DNA of 64,000 nucleotides from Metallosphaera cuprina Ar-4 (GTDB lineage: Archaea > Thermoproteota > Thermoprotei_A > Sulfolobales > Sulfolobaceae), in the NCBI RefSeq assembly GCF_000204925.1, contig NC_015435.1, positions 1,443,160-1,507,159 on the forward strand, written 5' to 3'. Below, one piece after another: positions 1-9,209 of the stretch; position 1 is the first letter of the stretch, and every line of letters starts with the position of its first letter. A model generated the notes under the pieces. The model did no database searches and was not told where the DNA came from. It worked only from the letters and a program-made list of their open reading frames with translations. Made by a program: the position numbers and the translations under genes.

Positions 1-1307
1 TTGCTTATAAGATCACAGGCTCTGCGAATCTTAACGCCCCAGGAAACGAAAGCTTTTGGTCTAAAATTCCTTGGGATAACATATCTTTAACTGCTAATAT
101 ACCACAGGCCCCAACCTCAGGTTTAACTCACTACGTTTTAGTAAAGACCGCTTGGAACGGGACCGATCTCATGATATTAATGAGATGGCAAGCCTCTGAT
201 CCGGCGTTTGGAGCATGGTCTGCAGCCGCAGCGTCCTTATATCCATCTGCTAGTGGTCCGGGCCTTTTCAGGGAGATCTTGTTAACTCCAGGAACTACGT
301 ATTCTCTTAACACGAGTTATGGCAACTACTTTGCAATAGTGAACGGCAAACAAGTTACCGGGAGGTTGGTATTAAACTACTCTGGCATACTTCTTCCTAC
401 ACCCAATATGACTCAGATCCAAGTTCTACCTAACGGAAGTATCATTCTATACCATTCTCTCAGGGGGATGGAGGATCTCCTCTACAACAATGGAATGTTT
501 TACGGCTATTACGTTAACAATAGCTGGTATTACCCAGATAGAGCTGCGATAATGTGGTATATGGGGACGGTAATACCTCCAACCACTGACTGTATGAACA
601 TAGGAGGCAAGTTTCCGGGTCAAGTGTTTGACGGTTTTACATTAAAGGACGCAGGAGGCTCATTGCAACAGCAGGGAGGTGCTGCGAATATATGGATGTG
701 GGTGTCTGGAGCAACTTGGAACAACAAAACCTATGACCCTGCATTCAGCGCAAATCTTTGGAATAACGAATCCCTAACAGGTCTTTCATATACCGATCCT
801 GGAAACCAAGGCTTTGCAGTTCCGCTTTACACTAACAACACTGACATGTATGAGGTCGACACAGCGGGTATATGGTATTCCCCGGTCACCTCATCTGGTC
901 TTAACGGATCGTTGTTCTTCGTGAAGACTGGAGCTACTTACTCTGACGGTTTCTGGACAGTTGAATACGTGAGACCTTTACAAGTACCTCAGTCCTACTC
1001 TAGATGGATGCCTAACTTTTCTGTAGGTAATACATACTATGTAGCTTTCGCAGTGTGGCAGGGTAAATTAGGTGAGACACTATTTGATAAGTCCATAACC
1101 TCAGGGTTCCTTCAGTTCACGCTGTCTAATTCCGCCCCTACTACCACTACCACCACCACAACTACTACCACTACCACCACCACAACTACCAACACTACAT
1201 CAACTTCATCCTCTAGCGTTGGTAACGTTACTCTAGACGTAACAATAGTAGGTGCGATAGTTGCGATAATAGTTCTAATAGCACTTTATGTGGTGTTCAG
1301 GAGATGA
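1..1307 (+). CDS. cbsA: CbsA-like cytochrome b558/566 subunit A, 5' partial
   Basis: The reading frame is open to the left edge of the window (codon phase starts at base 3), so the first ATG at 171 is internal and the true start lies outside. The visible part is an extracellular, Asn/Ser/Thr-rich domain with many N-glycosylation sequons, of the ethylbenzene-dehydrogenase-like haem-binding type known for CbsA. It ends in a long Thr run and one C-terminal membrane anchor (last ~25 residues, ending in FRR). In Sulfolobales, CbsA is a highly glycosylated mono-haem b protein on the outer face of the membrane, part of the cytochrome ba complex that replaces bc1. It overlaps cbsB by 4 nt (ATGA) and is followed by Rieske and cytochrome b genes, the known cbsAB-soxLN order. 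Identity rests on this order plus composition and anchor; the haem ligands are not assigned here. Confidence 0.85.
   Translation, partial: AYKITGSANLNAPGNESFWSKIPWDNISLTANIPQAPTSGLTHYVLVKTAWNGTDLMILMRWQASDPAFGAWSAAAASLYPSASGPGLFREILLTPGTTYSLNTSYGNYFAIVNGKQVTGRLVLNYSGILLPTPNMTQIQVLPNGSIILYHSLRGMEDLLYNNGMFYGYYVNNSWYYPDRAAIMWYMGTVIPPTTDCMNIGGKFPGQVFDGFTLKDAGGSLQQQGGAANIWMWVSGATWNNKTYDPAFSANLWNNESLTGLSYTDPGNQGFAVPLYTNNTDMYEVDTAGIWYSPVTSSGLNGSLFFVKTGATYSDGFWTVEYVRPLQVPQSYSRWMPNFSVGNTYYVAFAVWQGKLGETLFDKSITSGFLQFTLSNSAPTTTTTTTTTTTTTTTTTNTTSTSSSSVGNVTLDVTIVGAIVAIIVLIALYVVFRR
1141..1188 (+). repeat. 24-bp perfect tandem duplication in the CbsA Thr linker
   Basis: Positions 1141-1164 and 1165-1188 are identical copies of a 24-bp unit built from ACT/ACC threonine codons. 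They encode eight residues each of the poly-Thr stalk that precedes the membrane anchor. Such low-complexity stalks are typical of Sulfolobales surface proteins and can change length by slippage. Confidence 0.8.
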
Positions 1308-2248
1308 GTTCTTTAAGGGATGACGTAACAAAGCTAACTTTAGTTTTTTTGAGTCTTGCCTCTATTTTTCAATTCATACTTCAATTTGTGTCCTCAATTT
1401 CTTACCTTCCAATAGACATTCCGTTTCAGAACGTTTTAACGAAAGTGGGCGAGATAGGTCTATATCTAGGATACCTAGCTATAGTGTTGTTTTCGATACT
1501 GTCATGGACAAAGATAAGGGCACTGCTTCCCATAGGTATCCTGCTATTAGTATCACCCCTCTTCACTCTGATCGCCAATTATTATCTCTCCCCACTTTGG
1601 ATAGCATATGAGGTAATAATTTCCATTGTTGGAATTTTAGGGATTATAGAGAGCTTTCTTCGCGCTTCAGCCCTTTCTCTACTTAACTTACCTACAGCGT
1701 TTATGGTAGTGTTTCTCTTAATCGAGGGTTTACTTGTAGATATATCTCATGTTGAGATAATAACTAATTATCTCCTCATTTTCGAGATCTCCTTGTTGGG
1801 GTTCTTAGCTTACACGGTAATATGGAGCTCAAGATCTCTTTCGTTAAGAAGGGCAACGATATCCTATCTAGTTGCGGTTCCTTCACTGTTTTCTTTTCTT
1901 CCAATTTATTTTCTAGTAAATGATAACAGATTCATGGAAATCATAATGAACATGGTCATGCCGTCAGTTTTTGGAATAGTTCTGACAAATCCTTATTCAT
2001 TACCTATTTTTGTCCTGTCCTTAGCTTTTTCAATTTATCTATCAACAGTAATAGCTTTAAGTGGAAACCCCTACGCCGGTTTAGGATATTTTATGGTAGT
2101 TACAACAGCATTTTTAGGAGTGAATGGCTATCACCTTTTATTATACATGATATATCCCATGGTTGGCACGATCCTTATGAACGTCAAGGGTGGAGAACGA
2201 AGTCTCTCGTATAGAATTAGGCAAATAATTAGGCTAATAAATTTTTAA
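1304..2248 (+). CDS. cbsB: CbsB-like hydrophobic subunit of the cytochrome ba complex
   Basis: A 314-residue, almost entirely hydrophobic protein with roughly nine or ten predicted membrane helices and a short basic C-terminal tail. It starts inside the cbsA stop (ATGA overlap), so the two are translationally coupled. CbsB is the known membrane partner of CbsA in Acidianus and Sulfolobus; its biochemical role is not established. The call depends on gene order, length and hydrophobicity, since the protein has no catalytic motif to read. Confidence 0.8.
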   Translation: MSSLRDDVTKLTLVFLSLASIFQFILQFVSSISYLPIDIPFQNVLTKVGEIGLYLGYLAIVLFSILSWTKIRALLPIGILLLVSPLFTLIANYYLSPLWIAYEVIISIVGILGIIESFLRASALSLLNLPTAFMVVFLLIEGLLVDISHVEIITNYLLIFEISLLGFLAYTVIWSSRSLSLRRATISYLVAVPSLFSFLPIYFLVNDNRFMEIIMNMVMPSVFGIVLTNPYSLPIFVLSLAFSIYLSTVIALSGNPYAGLGYFMVVTTAFLGVNGYHLLLYMIYPMVGTILMNVKGGERSLSYRIRQIIRLINF

Positions 2249-2326
2249 ATTTTTTAAACCCTTCCTAAGCCGCGTAGAGATAGGACTTCTTTCTATATAA
2301 ATTGATAAACAGTCCAACGATCAAAT

Positions 2327-2338
2327 CTTAATATAAGC
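2327..2338 (+). promoter_or_regulatory. TATA-like box of the soxL gene
   Basis: An AT-rich element (TTAATATAAG core) lies about 30-35 nt before the ATG at 2368, the usual position of an archaeal TATA box for a short-leader transcript. It suggests that soxL-soxN has its own promoter separate from cbsAB. Confidence 0.45.
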
Positions 2339-2367
2339 TAGATCTCATAATAACAATGTGAAGCTCA

Positions 2368-3342
2368 ATGCCCTTAAAAGTAAGAATAGGCAATAACGAG
2401 GTGAGAGTGCTTAGGTCATCCGACCTTTATTTCGTGCAGAAACTCCTTAAAGCTATGCGGAACCCCAAAACTAAGTTCAACAGCAGGGAATTTACAACCA
2501 AGGGTGAAGAGTATCTGTTCAACTATGTAAGTAAAAACGTAGGAGGAGTAGATGAAGGTAGAAGAAATTTCTTAAAGGGTATCGTGATAGGTGTTGCTGC
2601 AGCCACTGTAGTTGGTATAATTCCAGGACTGAGGGTTCTGGTACCACCAGTTGAGCAAGCCTCAGGATTCCCGAAATCGCTTTTACTTGATTCCTCAGGA
2701 AATCCATTGAAAGCCTCATTAATACCTGTCAACAGTCCTATTATAACGCTCTACGAATATCCGCTTACTGGAGAACCTAATTTTCTCCTCAACTTAGGGG
2801 ATAAAGATGGTAATCCTATTTCTATCTCACCAATAGATGTGGTCGTTCCTCAAACCGGGAAAACGTACAAGTTCCCTGGAGGAGTAGGCCCTCACAACTC
2901 TATCGTGTCTTACTCAGCCATTTGTCAGCATCTAGGTTGTACTCCTCCATACATTCACTTCTATCCACCTGGTAATGTATCACCTTCACAGTTAACTGCA
3001 CCTGAGCCAGATACGCTGACTGCTCAAGCTCTACTTGCAGCAAAACAGGCTAATGTTCCAGCTTTAATTCATTGTGATTGTCATGGTTCCACTTACGATC
3101 CGTACAAAGGAGCAGCCGTACTGACAGGGCCAACGCAGAGACCTTTGCCCACTATCCTTTTGGAGTATGATAGCTCCACAGATTACCTTTATGCAACAGG
3201 CGCCTTAGGAGTTGCAACTTATCCTGAAGGCTCTGATGGCATTCCCTCGCAAGACCCAACTAAAGACCTGGACACCTCTCAGTACGGAAGCAGTGTTGGA
3301 GATAAAACTCAGGTTCAGGCAAACACTAATCCTTTCTCTTAA
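2368..3342 (+). CDS. soxL2: Rieske iron-sulfur protein, SoxL2 type
   Basis: The protein has 324 residues. A cytoplasmic N-terminal part of ~65 residues is followed by a Tat-like twin-arginine motif (RRNFLKG, ~residues 66-72) and a hydrophobic segment, then a Rieske domain. The 2Fe-2S ligand boxes are CQHLGC and CDCHGS, each with the extra Cys that forms the disulfide typical of high-potential Rieske centres. The boxes are separated by an unusually long insertion (~45 residues), as in Sulfolobales SoxL proteins. It pairs with the cytochrome b gene 52 nt downstream and would move electrons between quinol/cytochrome b and CbsA on the outer membrane face. The C-terminus is Ser/Asp-rich and probably flexible. 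Confidence 0.88.
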   Translation: MPLKVRIGNNEVRVLRSSDLYFVQKLLKAMRNPKTKFNSREFTTKGEEYLFNYVSKNVGGVDEGRRNFLKGIVIGVAAATVVGIIPGLRVLVPPVEQASGFPKSLLLDSSGNPLKASLIPVNSPIITLYEYPLTGEPNFLLNLGDKDGNPISISPIDVVVPQTGKTYKFPGGVGPHNSIVSYSAICQHLGCTPPYIHFYPPGNVSPSQLTAPEPDTLTAQALLAAKQANVPALIHCDCHGSTYDPYKGAAVLTGPTQRPLPTILLEYDSSTDYLYATGALGVATYPEGSDGIPSQDPTKDLDTSQYGSSVGDKTQVQANTNPFS

Positions 3343-3394
3343 TCATAAGTCTAAGGTCAAACACTTAATTTCGTATAAGTGAAAAGGTGATCGT

Positions 3395-5047
3395 ATGAGT
3401 TTAGGTAAAAGAGTCTCAAACTGGTTCGCCGAGAGGCTAGGTTTAGACGATCTGCCTTTTTTCAAAACTCCAGACTATATGTTCCACGCTAACGAATGGT
3501 TAGGGGCGTTGGTAGCTGCGTCTTTTATTTACACAGTTATATCAGGACTGATACTCCTTCTTTACTACAATGCTGCAGCAGGTTATCAATCTACTGAGGC
3601 CATAATCAATCAAGTACCTTATGGCTCCGTAGTACTTTACAGCCACCTCTATGGTTCCTACGCGATGATAATTTTAGCATACGTTCACATGTTCAGGAAT
3701 TATTTTGTAGGAGCTTATAAGAAACCCAGAGAGTTGTTATGGATTCTAGGAGTTCTGATGTTAGTTCTAACTTTGGGCGCGTCGTTTTTAGGATATAGCC
3801 TAATTGGTGATGCCCTTGCTGTAAGTGCCGTTGACGTAGGTGCTGGTATAGTAACTTCTATACCGCAATTGTCCTTCCTCATTCCTATAATATTTGGGAA
3901 TTACGACACCGGAGATTACACCAGGGTCTTAGCTTTACACATAATTTTAGTCGCGCTTATAGGTTTGCTTTTCGTGTTCCATTTCTTCTTAGCGGAACAT
4001 TACGGAATGATGCCTTCCAGAAAGGTGAAGCCAAAGGCCCCAGCAGTTTACACTAAGGAGGAATGGTCAAAGTTCAATCCTTGGTGGCCGAGAAACTTCG
4101 TATACATGTCCTCCTTGGTCTTCATGACCTGGGGTTTCATCTTAGCTATCCCTAACGCCTTGGCTTACTTGAATGGTTTACCGCAGTACTTCAACCCTTT
4201 CATGAATCCGAAACCCGCACCACCTCCTAATAGCCCAGCCGCCGCACACATCACAACCTATCCACCATGGTTCTTCCTCTTCCTCTACAAGATAGCCGAT
4301 TTCACTAGCGATGTCGTGGTATTCCTAATGATAGGCGTTATAATACCCTTGATTTATCTACTAATAGTGCCGTTTTTAGATAGAACTGATGAATTGCATC
4401 CCTTAAGGAGGAAAGTGTTCTCGGGAATCGGGATCCTTATGATAACTTATCTAATACAAACTTCTCTATGGGGCGATCTGGCTCCAGGAGTCCAGGTGAG
4501 CGTTAAGGATCAGGTAATTGCATATTTAGTACCTGCTATAATTGTAGCCCTAGGTTTAACGTTTCTCAATCCTATGGAACAAAAAGTTAGGCCCTCTTCT
4601 GCCATCTCTCCTATGACCTCGATTCTTTTCGTAGTTATCTCGTTGCTCTTTTCTGGAGCTGTGGTGCAGTTGATAGATTATCCTAGTCCATTAACGTTTT
4701 CAATCGCGATGTTCCTAGGCTCTCTCTTCTTCTTAGGGGCAAGATCGATGGGTAGTTTGGTGCTTAACAAAAACGTTAGTAGGAGCGTTCCTAATCGCCC
4801 CGTGTCCGAGGTGAATACTTCCGTCATGATCTCGAATGAGAAAAAGAAGAGGTTGGCAGAAGTCATTATGAGCATATTATTTGTCCTGGTTGTGGTTATA
4901 GTTGCGCAGATGTGGACTATTCCTCCTACAGGATACGCCTCAAATCTCTTCGGTGTTGACTTAGGTCTAGTGTTTCTTATGTTAGGGGAGTCGATCTCTC
5001 TGTACCACTACGTAGTCTATAAGAAGCCCACTGAAAAGGAAGAATAA
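3395..5047 (+). CDS. soxN: Cytochrome b subunit SoxN
   Basis: A 550-residue membrane protein with the cytochrome b/b6 fold. Two histidine pairs, each spaced 14 residues apart, are visible in the two four-helix-bundle segments: SH..AYVH (~residues 85-100) and LH..VFH (~residues 195-212). They would ligate two haems. The quinol-oxidation loop reads PPWF (~residue 290) where bacterial and mitochondrial proteins have PEWY. Additional C-terminal helices reach residue ~540. The start is set by a good ribosome-binding site (GGTGATC) 5 nt upstream. It works with soxL2 and cbsAB as the bc1 analog. Confidence 0.9.
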   Translation: MSLGKRVSNWFAERLGLDDLPFFKTPDYMFHANEWLGALVAASFIYTVISGLILLLYYNAAAGYQSTEAIINQVPYGSVVLYSHLYGSYAMIILAYVHMFRNYFVGAYKKPRELLWILGVLMLVLTLGASFLGYSLIGDALAVSAVDVGAGIVTSIPQLSFLIPIIFGNYDTGDYTRVLALHIILVALIGLLFVFHFFLAEHYGMMPSRKVKPKAPAVYTKEEWSKFNPWWPRNFVYMSSLVFMTWGFILAIPNALAYLNGLPQYFNPFMNPKPAPPPNSPAAAHITTYPPWFFLFLYKIADFTSDVVVFLMIGVIIPLIYLLIVPFLDRTDELHPLRRKVFSGIGILMITYLIQTSLWGDLAPGVQVSVKDQVIAYLVPAIIVALGLTFLNPMEQKVRPSSAISPMTSILFVVISLLFSGAVVQLIDYPSPLTFSIAMFLGSLFFLGARSMGSLVLNKNVSRSVPNRPVSEVNTSVMISNEKKKRLAEVIMSILFVLVVVIVAQMWTIPPTGYASNLFGVDLGLVFLMLGESISLYHYVVYKKPTEKEE

Positions 5048-5079
5048 TTTTTTAAACGTTTATTCCTTTTTTACAAATC

Positions 5080-5376
5080 ATGATAAACGTTGGCTTCTAC
5101 TATAAGGTGAAGAAAGGCCATGAGAAAGAGTTCGAAGAGACTTTTCTATCAGTTCTAAAAACGTTAAAAGAATCGTTACCTGGTTTTAGAGACGCAAAGT
5201 TATATAAGAACGTTGCAGATCCACAAGAATACTTAATTTACAGCGAATGGGATAACTTAGAGACTTTTAGAGAGTTCATTAAAAGCCGAGCGTTCAAGGA
5301 AACGACGTCATATGGAAAGTCTATAATAGACGGAAGGCCAACTCATCGCGTGCTGCAGCAAGTAAACGAATCCTAG
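5080..5376 (+). CDS. odsN: OdsN-like small protein, antibiotic-biosynthesis-monooxygenase fold
   Basis: The product has 98 residues and no membrane segment. It resembles the dimeric alpha-beta barrel ABM/YgiN fold, with an N-terminal beta strand, a helix rich in Glu/Lys, then PGF, SEWD and a C-terminal helix. It follows soxN after 32 nt, exactly where odsN lies in the described cbsAB-soxLN-odsN cluster of Sulfolobales. A TATA-like stretch ~26 nt upstream of the ATG suggests it may also be transcribed alone, leaderless. Its function is unknown; a haem- or quinol-related role is only an idea from context. Confidence 0.75.
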   Translation: MINVGFYYKVKKGHEKEFEETFLSVLKTLKESLPGFRDAKLYKNVADPQEYLIYSEWDNLETFREFIKSRAFKETTSYGKSIIDGRPTHRVLQQVNES

Positions 5377-5381
5377 AGACC

Positions 5382-6110
5382 TTATGTTATTAGGTGTAAC
5401 CTGTTAGTTCTCCTCAAGTACTCCATTAGATATGGTGTATCGTTCACCTTTTCACGTGTGAGATACTCTAGAATTAGCCCTTTAGGTTTCTCTAATCCAT
5501 CCGTCTTGATTAAGGAACTTTCGGTAGCTATTATGTCTACAGGTACGTCAAAAGGTTCAGAAGGGACATCTGGAACTATCTGGATTGAATGAACGGTTGT
5601 GGCCACTGGAGTGGTTTCCTTAACTTTTCCCTGTTCTCTGAGAATTGCGTATTCAAGTTCACTGTAGCCTTCACCCTTTCCGACCCTGTTCCCCCTTGGA
5701 GAGACAGCTACCGAGCCGACGACTACCAAATCTATTACCGGTATGTCATCCAGCCGAACGTTCTCTCCGTATCTGGAGAAGTTAACGATCTTGGAAGCCT
5801 CTCTAGGGTTCCCCCAGGCCTTCTCAGAAAAAAGGAAGAACTCTCCTTTGAGCCTTGGGGTAGGAACCAAGAGGATCTTCTTGTCACTAAGAGCTCTCTC
5901 CCTAAAAGGAGATTGAGGCGCGTCTGGGTTGGACTTCACAACCTTAGCCTCTTTATACTCCCTAGTCTGAGTGAGATTGTTAGACGCTTTAACGCTCCCC
6001 TTGAAATTTGGTATCCTTCCTTTGACAGGTCTAGGAAAGGAAGCTATTCCCTTCTCTTCCATAAGCTTCCATATTCTCTCCCTTATTTCTTGCTTAGCTA
6101 GTCTCTCCAT
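5382..6110 (-). CDS. 5-formyltetrahydrofolate cyclo-ligase family protein
   Basis: The 242-residue cytosolic protein has the family's N-terminal helix ([19 protein letters not shown]) and a C-terminal region with the [12 protein letters not shown] motif characteristic of 5-formyl-THF cyclo-ligase/MTHFS-like proteins. The bacterial enzyme converts 5-formyl-THF to 5,10-methenyl-THF with ATP; Sulfolobales use modified pterins, so the substrate here is inferred. It overlaps the end of the upstream agmatinase gene by 17 nt, and the two are probably cotranscribed. Confidence 0.75.
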   Translation of the reverse strand: MERLAKQEIRERIWKLMEEKGIASFPRPVKGRIPNFKGSVKASNNLTQTREYKEAKVVKSNPDAPQSPFRERALSDKKILLVPTPRLKGEFFLFSEKAWGNPREASKIVNFSRYGENVRLDDIPVIDLVVVGSVAVSPRGNRVGKGEGYSELEYAILREQGKVKETTPVATTVHSIQIVPDVPSEPFDVPVDIIATESSLIKTDGLEKPKGLILEYLTREKVNDTPYLMEYLRRTNRLHLIT

Positions 6111-7014
6111 TTTTCAATCTCGCCTTTAAACTCATGGCTTCATATATTATGTTCGCCCCAAGCATGGAGGTTAGCTCACTAACGTCGTAGGGAGGTGAGA
6201 TCTCAACTACGTCAAATCCTACAAGCTGAACGTTCAAAGACCTAATGATCTCTAGGGCCTCGAAGGAGGACAACCCTCCTACCTCTGGAGTTCCAGTTCC
6301 TGGAGCGAACGCTGGATCTACAACGTCTATGTCAAAGGAAATGTATGTAGGACCCTTTAAGGTCGAGATCTCCTGGATCACTCTGTTTAGGTCAAGTTTA
6401 ACTTCCCTTATGGTGAACGAGGAGATACCTAGCCTTTTGCCATCCTCTACGTCCTCGTGGGAGAAGAGAGAACCTCTTATCCCTATCTGGATCACTCTGT
6501 TCAATAGGCCCTCCTCTAAGGATCTCCTCAGCCAAGTACCGTGATCATACTTCTTCCCCCAATGAGAGTCCCAAAAATCATAGTGGGAATCGAAGTGAAT
6601 GAGGTTCACTTTACCATGAACCCTTTTTACTGTCCTGAGAATCGGAAGTGTAATTGAATGGTCTCCACCTACGAGGAAGAGTGTTGACCTCTTCATGTAC
6701 TCAGTTAGAGTTTCCTCTATCCTCTCCATAGTCTCCTCTATATGGCCAGGAATAACATCTACGTCTCCCCCGTCACACACGTTTAGCTCATCTAATGGGT
6801 AGACTTTCTGAAAGGGATTGTATGGCCTCAGGAGTCTCGATCCGTCTCTCACCCCCATTGGTCCGAATCTGGCTCCTGGCCTATAAGTGGTCGCATCGTC
6901 AAAGGGTATTCCCATAAAGATAGCCTCTGGCCTCTCATCTCCGCACGTTGGCAATCTTGCAAAGGTCGAAATCTGAGAGAACCTGGGAGACTTTAACGCA
7001 TCTATTTGTCTCAT
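6094..7014 (-). CDS. speB: Agmatinase/arginase-family ureohydrolase
   Basis: A full-length ureohydrolase of 306 residues. The binuclear Mn site is intact: GGDHS (~residue 117), DSHYD (~residue 141) and SFDIDVVDP followed by [11 protein letters not shown] (~residue 226). Agmatinase would convert agmatine to putrescine and urea in polyamine synthesis, which fits archaeal arginine decarboxylation routes; arginase or another guanidino hydrolase cannot be excluded. It is the first gene of a two-gene unit with the folate enzyme. Confidence 0.85.
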   Translation of the reverse strand: MRQIDALKSPRFSQISTFARLPTCGDERPEAIFMGIPFDDATTYRPGARFGPMGVRDGSRLLRPYNPFQKVYPLDELNVCDGGDVDVIPGHIEETMERIEETLTEYMKRSTLFLVGGDHSITLPILRTVKRVHGKVNLIHFDSHYDFWDSHWGKKYDHGTWLRRSLEEGLLNRVIQIGIRGSLFSHEDVEDGKRLGISSFTIREVKLDLNRVIQEISTLKGPTYISFDIDVVDPAFAPGTGTPEVGGLSSFEALEIIRSLNVQLVGFDVVEISPPYDVSELTSMLGANIIYEAMSLKARLKNGETS

Positions 7015-7077
7015 ACGCTAAGATTGTATCATGAAAATAAATAAGATAATGATAGTTTTTAGTTGTAGTTGTGGTTC

Positions 7078-7091
7078 GAAGTTCGAACTTC
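7078..7091. promoter_or_regulatory. 14-bp perfect palindrome between divergent genes
   Basis: GAAGTTCGAACTTC is a perfect inverted repeat, preceded by a second TTCGAA at 7075-7080. It lies in the ~225-bp region between the divergent speB and M20 amidohydrolase genes, 64 nt from the speB start. It could be a dimeric regulator site; no protein is assigned. Confidence 0.35.
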
Positions 7092-7239
7092 ATTGTTTAC
7101 AAATAAATTATTGAATTGAACTTTTTATTCAAACTTGACTCTTCTTTAACGAAACTGTTTCTCAGCTTAAAGCGAAACTGAGGAACCCTTGAACGAAGTC
7201 GAATCGAACCTTTTTATCCTCCTATATATTAAATTCGTT

Positions 7240-8415
7240 ATGGAACCATATCAGATCTTAGAGGAGGCGAAAAAGATTGAGTCAAAGGTCATAGAACTGA
7301 GGAGAACGATCCATGCCTATCCTGAGCTCTCTTATCAAGAACATAGGACCGCAGGACTTGTCTCGGACTTCCTTAGGGGGTTAGGAGTGGAGGTTCATGA
7401 GAACGTAGGACTAAAAACTGCGGTCATGGGAGTGATAAGGGGGAAAAGAAAGGGGGTGTTAGCTCTAAGGGCGGATATGGATGCCCTTCCCTTAAATGAG
7501 GAAACGGGACTTCCTTTCTCCTCTAAAGTTCCTGGGGTTATGCACGCTTGTGGACATGACGCCCACACAGCGATGTTATTGGGAGTTGCTTCAATATTAA
7601 CTAAACATCTAGACGAAATTGGAGAGGTGAGGCTTCTCTTTCAACCTGCCGAGGAAGATGGGGGGAGAGGCGGAGCCCTTCCAATGATAGAGGCGGGCGT
7701 GATGAACGGAGTGGATTACGTGTTCGGATTACACGTCATGTCAGGTTACCCTAGTGGGGTTTTAGCTACTAGAGAAGGACCACTAATGGCCAGACCAGAC
7801 TCTTTTAAGGTTGAGATAGTTGGGAGAGGCGGACACGGATCCGCTCCTCACGAAACTATAGACCCAGTTTACATATCAGCCCTGATCATTAACGCAATTC
7901 AAGGTATCAGATCTAGGCAGGTCAACCCATTAGAACCTTTCGTCTTATCTGTTACTAGCGTTCACTCTGGAACGAAAGATAACATAATACCTGACAGAGC
8001 AATGATGGAGGGAACGATAAGGACTCTAAACGACAACGTTAGGGAGGCAGTCATAAGGTCCTTTCAAGACGTCGTGAAAGGGATATGTGAAGCCTACGGC
8101 GCTCAGTGCAGGATCGAATTCAAGGAAAATCCATACCCAGTAACAGTAAACGATCCTGAGACTACCAGAGAGGTGAAGGAAGTTCTAGCTCAGATCCCTG
8201 GAGTTGAAGTAAGAGACGTTCCTCCAGTGTTAGGAGGTGAGGATTTCTCCAGGTTCCTCCAGAGGGCTAAGGGCTCCTTTATCTTCCTAGGAACTAGAAA
8301 CGAAAGGGAAAACATAGTGTATCCAAATCACAGCTCAAAGTTTACAGTTGATGAGAGCTCGCTCAAGATAGGAGTGACCTCACTATCCCTCCTAGCAATG
8401 AGGTTCTCTAGATAG
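7240..8415 (+). CDS. M20-family metal-dependent amidohydrolase/carboxypeptidase
   Basis: The protein has 391 residues from the chosen ATG at 7240, which has a TATA-like box (TTTTTATC) ~26 nt upstream. The in-frame GTG at 7189 would add 17 residues before the conserved start of the family. Metal and catalytic motifs of peptidase family M20D are present: HACGHDAHT, FQPAEE, GLHVM and GGEDF. Relatives in Sulfolobus are the zinc carboxypeptidase CpsA and N-acyl-amino-acid amidohydrolases. It is a cytosolic dimer in the family. It could cleave peptides or acyl amino acids; the substrate is not readable. Confidence 0.85.
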   Translation: MEPYQILEEAKKIESKVIELRRTIHAYPELSYQEHRTAGLVSDFLRGLGVEVHENVGLKTAVMGVIRGKRKGVLALRADMDALPLNEETGLPFSSKVPGVMHACGHDAHTAMLLGVASILTKHLDEIGEVRLLFQPAEEDGGRGGALPMIEAGVMNGVDYVFGLHVMSGYPSGVLATREGPLMARPDSFKVEIVGRGGHGSAPHETIDPVYISALIINAIQGIRSRQVNPLEPFVLSVTSVHSGTKDNIIPDRAMMEGTIRTLNDNVREAVIRSFQDVVKGICEAYGAQCRIEFKENPYPVTVNDPETTREVKEVLAQIPGVEVRDVPPVLGGEDFSRFLQRAKGSFIFLGTRNERENIVYPNHSSKFTVDESSLKIGVTSLSLLAMRFSR

Positions 8416-8925
8416 TTAGCTTACTACATTAAGTTTCTTCTCCATTTCAGAGCTACATGCTTTACAGCACGTGTAGTATATCTTTTTCCCTCTTTTCAAT
8501 AGGATAGGTTCACCTTTGATTTCTCCTCCACAATAGTCGCACACCAGCTTAGATCTCTTAACTTTAGTGAATCCCTCTTTACCAACTGACACGTAATAGC
8601 TTGAACTTTTAAGTTTAGACAACAAGTCAACCATTTGTTCCATTCTCGCCTCCATTATCACGAGATATTTTCCATCGATCAGTTTATAGCACGCGAAACC
8701 ATTAGGGCAGTTCTCACTTATCGAGAACACGGTTAACTTGTCCTTTTCATAGTACTCAACAGTGAACTTAACTCCCTTCTCTCGAAGGGATTGGATTGCC
8801 TTAGCTACAGACGTCCTACTCACTCCTAGCTCCTTAGCTATCTTGCTTGCGCTCATTCTAGAGTCCTCTCTGAGGTAACTCAGAACTTTGTATTCTAATT
8901 CCGTTAATTCGTTTTCGTTTGTCAC
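8416..8925 (-). CDS. copR: Copper-responsive transcription regulator, HTH plus TRASH domain
   Basis: The chosen GTG at 8925 has a ribosome-binding site (GGTGAGAA) and gives 169 residues beginning just before the HTH; the longer frame from 9021 would run through the shared promoter. Residues ~10-60 form an Lrp/AsnC-type winged helix (KIAKELGVSRTSVAKAI). The C-terminus is a TRASH-type metal-binding domain with CDYCGGEI and CCKAC. This matches the regulator of the Sulfolobus copper cluster, named CopR in some papers and CopT in others. It is divergent from the chaperone and ATPase genes it should control. Confidence 0.88.
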   Translation of the reverse strand: MTNENELTELEYKVLSYLREDSRMSASKIAKELGVSRTSVAKAIQSLREKGVKFTVEYYEKDKLTVFSISENCPNGFACYKLIDGKYLVIMEARMEQMVDLLSKLKSSSYYVSVGKEGFTKVKRSKLVCDYCGGEIKGEPILLKRGKKIYYTCCKACSSEMEKKLNVVS

Positions 8926-9041
8926 TTTCTCACCGTTACTTTTAACATCGATGTGACACAATTTTATCTTTATCCGTGAAACAATGGTAAATGTAAACGA
9001 TGGATATTTTAACTTTAGCACGTTTAATAAATTGATGTAAA
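8926..9041. promoter_or_regulatory. Divergent copR / copM-copA promoter region
   Basis: This ~116-bp region separates the regulator from the chaperone-ATPase operon. It contains a 10-bp palindrome ACATCGATGT at 8945-8954, near the copR start, and AT-rich TATA-like elements around 9003-9012 (copM direction). It is the natural place for a CopR operator; the exact site is an inference. Confidence 0.45.
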
Positions 9042-9209
9042 ATGATGGATCCGGTATGTGGAATGGAGGTGAACGAAACCACTAACCTGAAGACTATGTA
9101 TAAGGGTAAGATGTATTACTTTTGTAGTTCTCATTGTAAATCAGCGTTTGAAAAGGATCCCGAGGCCTACCTAAAGGGTGGGCCAAAGGGGATGCCACAT
9201 GGACACTAA
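9042..9209 (+). CDS. copM: Small TRASH-domain copper chaperone
   Basis: The 55-residue protein starts MMDPVCGMEV and continues with YYFCSSHC and FEKDPEAYL, the YHS/TRASH metal-binding pattern, then a short His-rich end (PHGH). A second ATG at 9045 would remove one residue. The stop overlaps the start of copA by 11 nt, so the two are coupled. In Sulfolobus the corresponding small protein (CopM, elsewhere called CopT) is the copper chaperone of the same cluster. Confidence 0.88.
   Translation: MMDPVCGMEVNETTNLKTMYKGKMYYFCSSHCKSAFEKDPEAYLKGGPKGMPHGH

Noticed and set aside
1141-1188. Tandem repeat as a CRISPR or mobile-element signature
   Set aside because: It is an in-frame Thr-codon repeat inside cbsA without spacers.
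171-1307. ATG at 171 as the start of the first gene
   Set aside because: The same frame is open to the first bases of the window with protein-like sequence ([13 protein letters not shown]), so the gene is 5'-truncated by the window edge.
5589-6101. 170-codon plus-strand frame opposite the folate enzyme
   Set aside because: It is a shadow of the minus-strand 5-formyl-THF cyclo-ligase gene, without any family motif.
8926-9021. Longer copR start at 9021
   Set aside because: It would cover nearly the whole divergent promoter; the GTG at 8925 has a good ribosome-binding site and starts next to the HTH domain.
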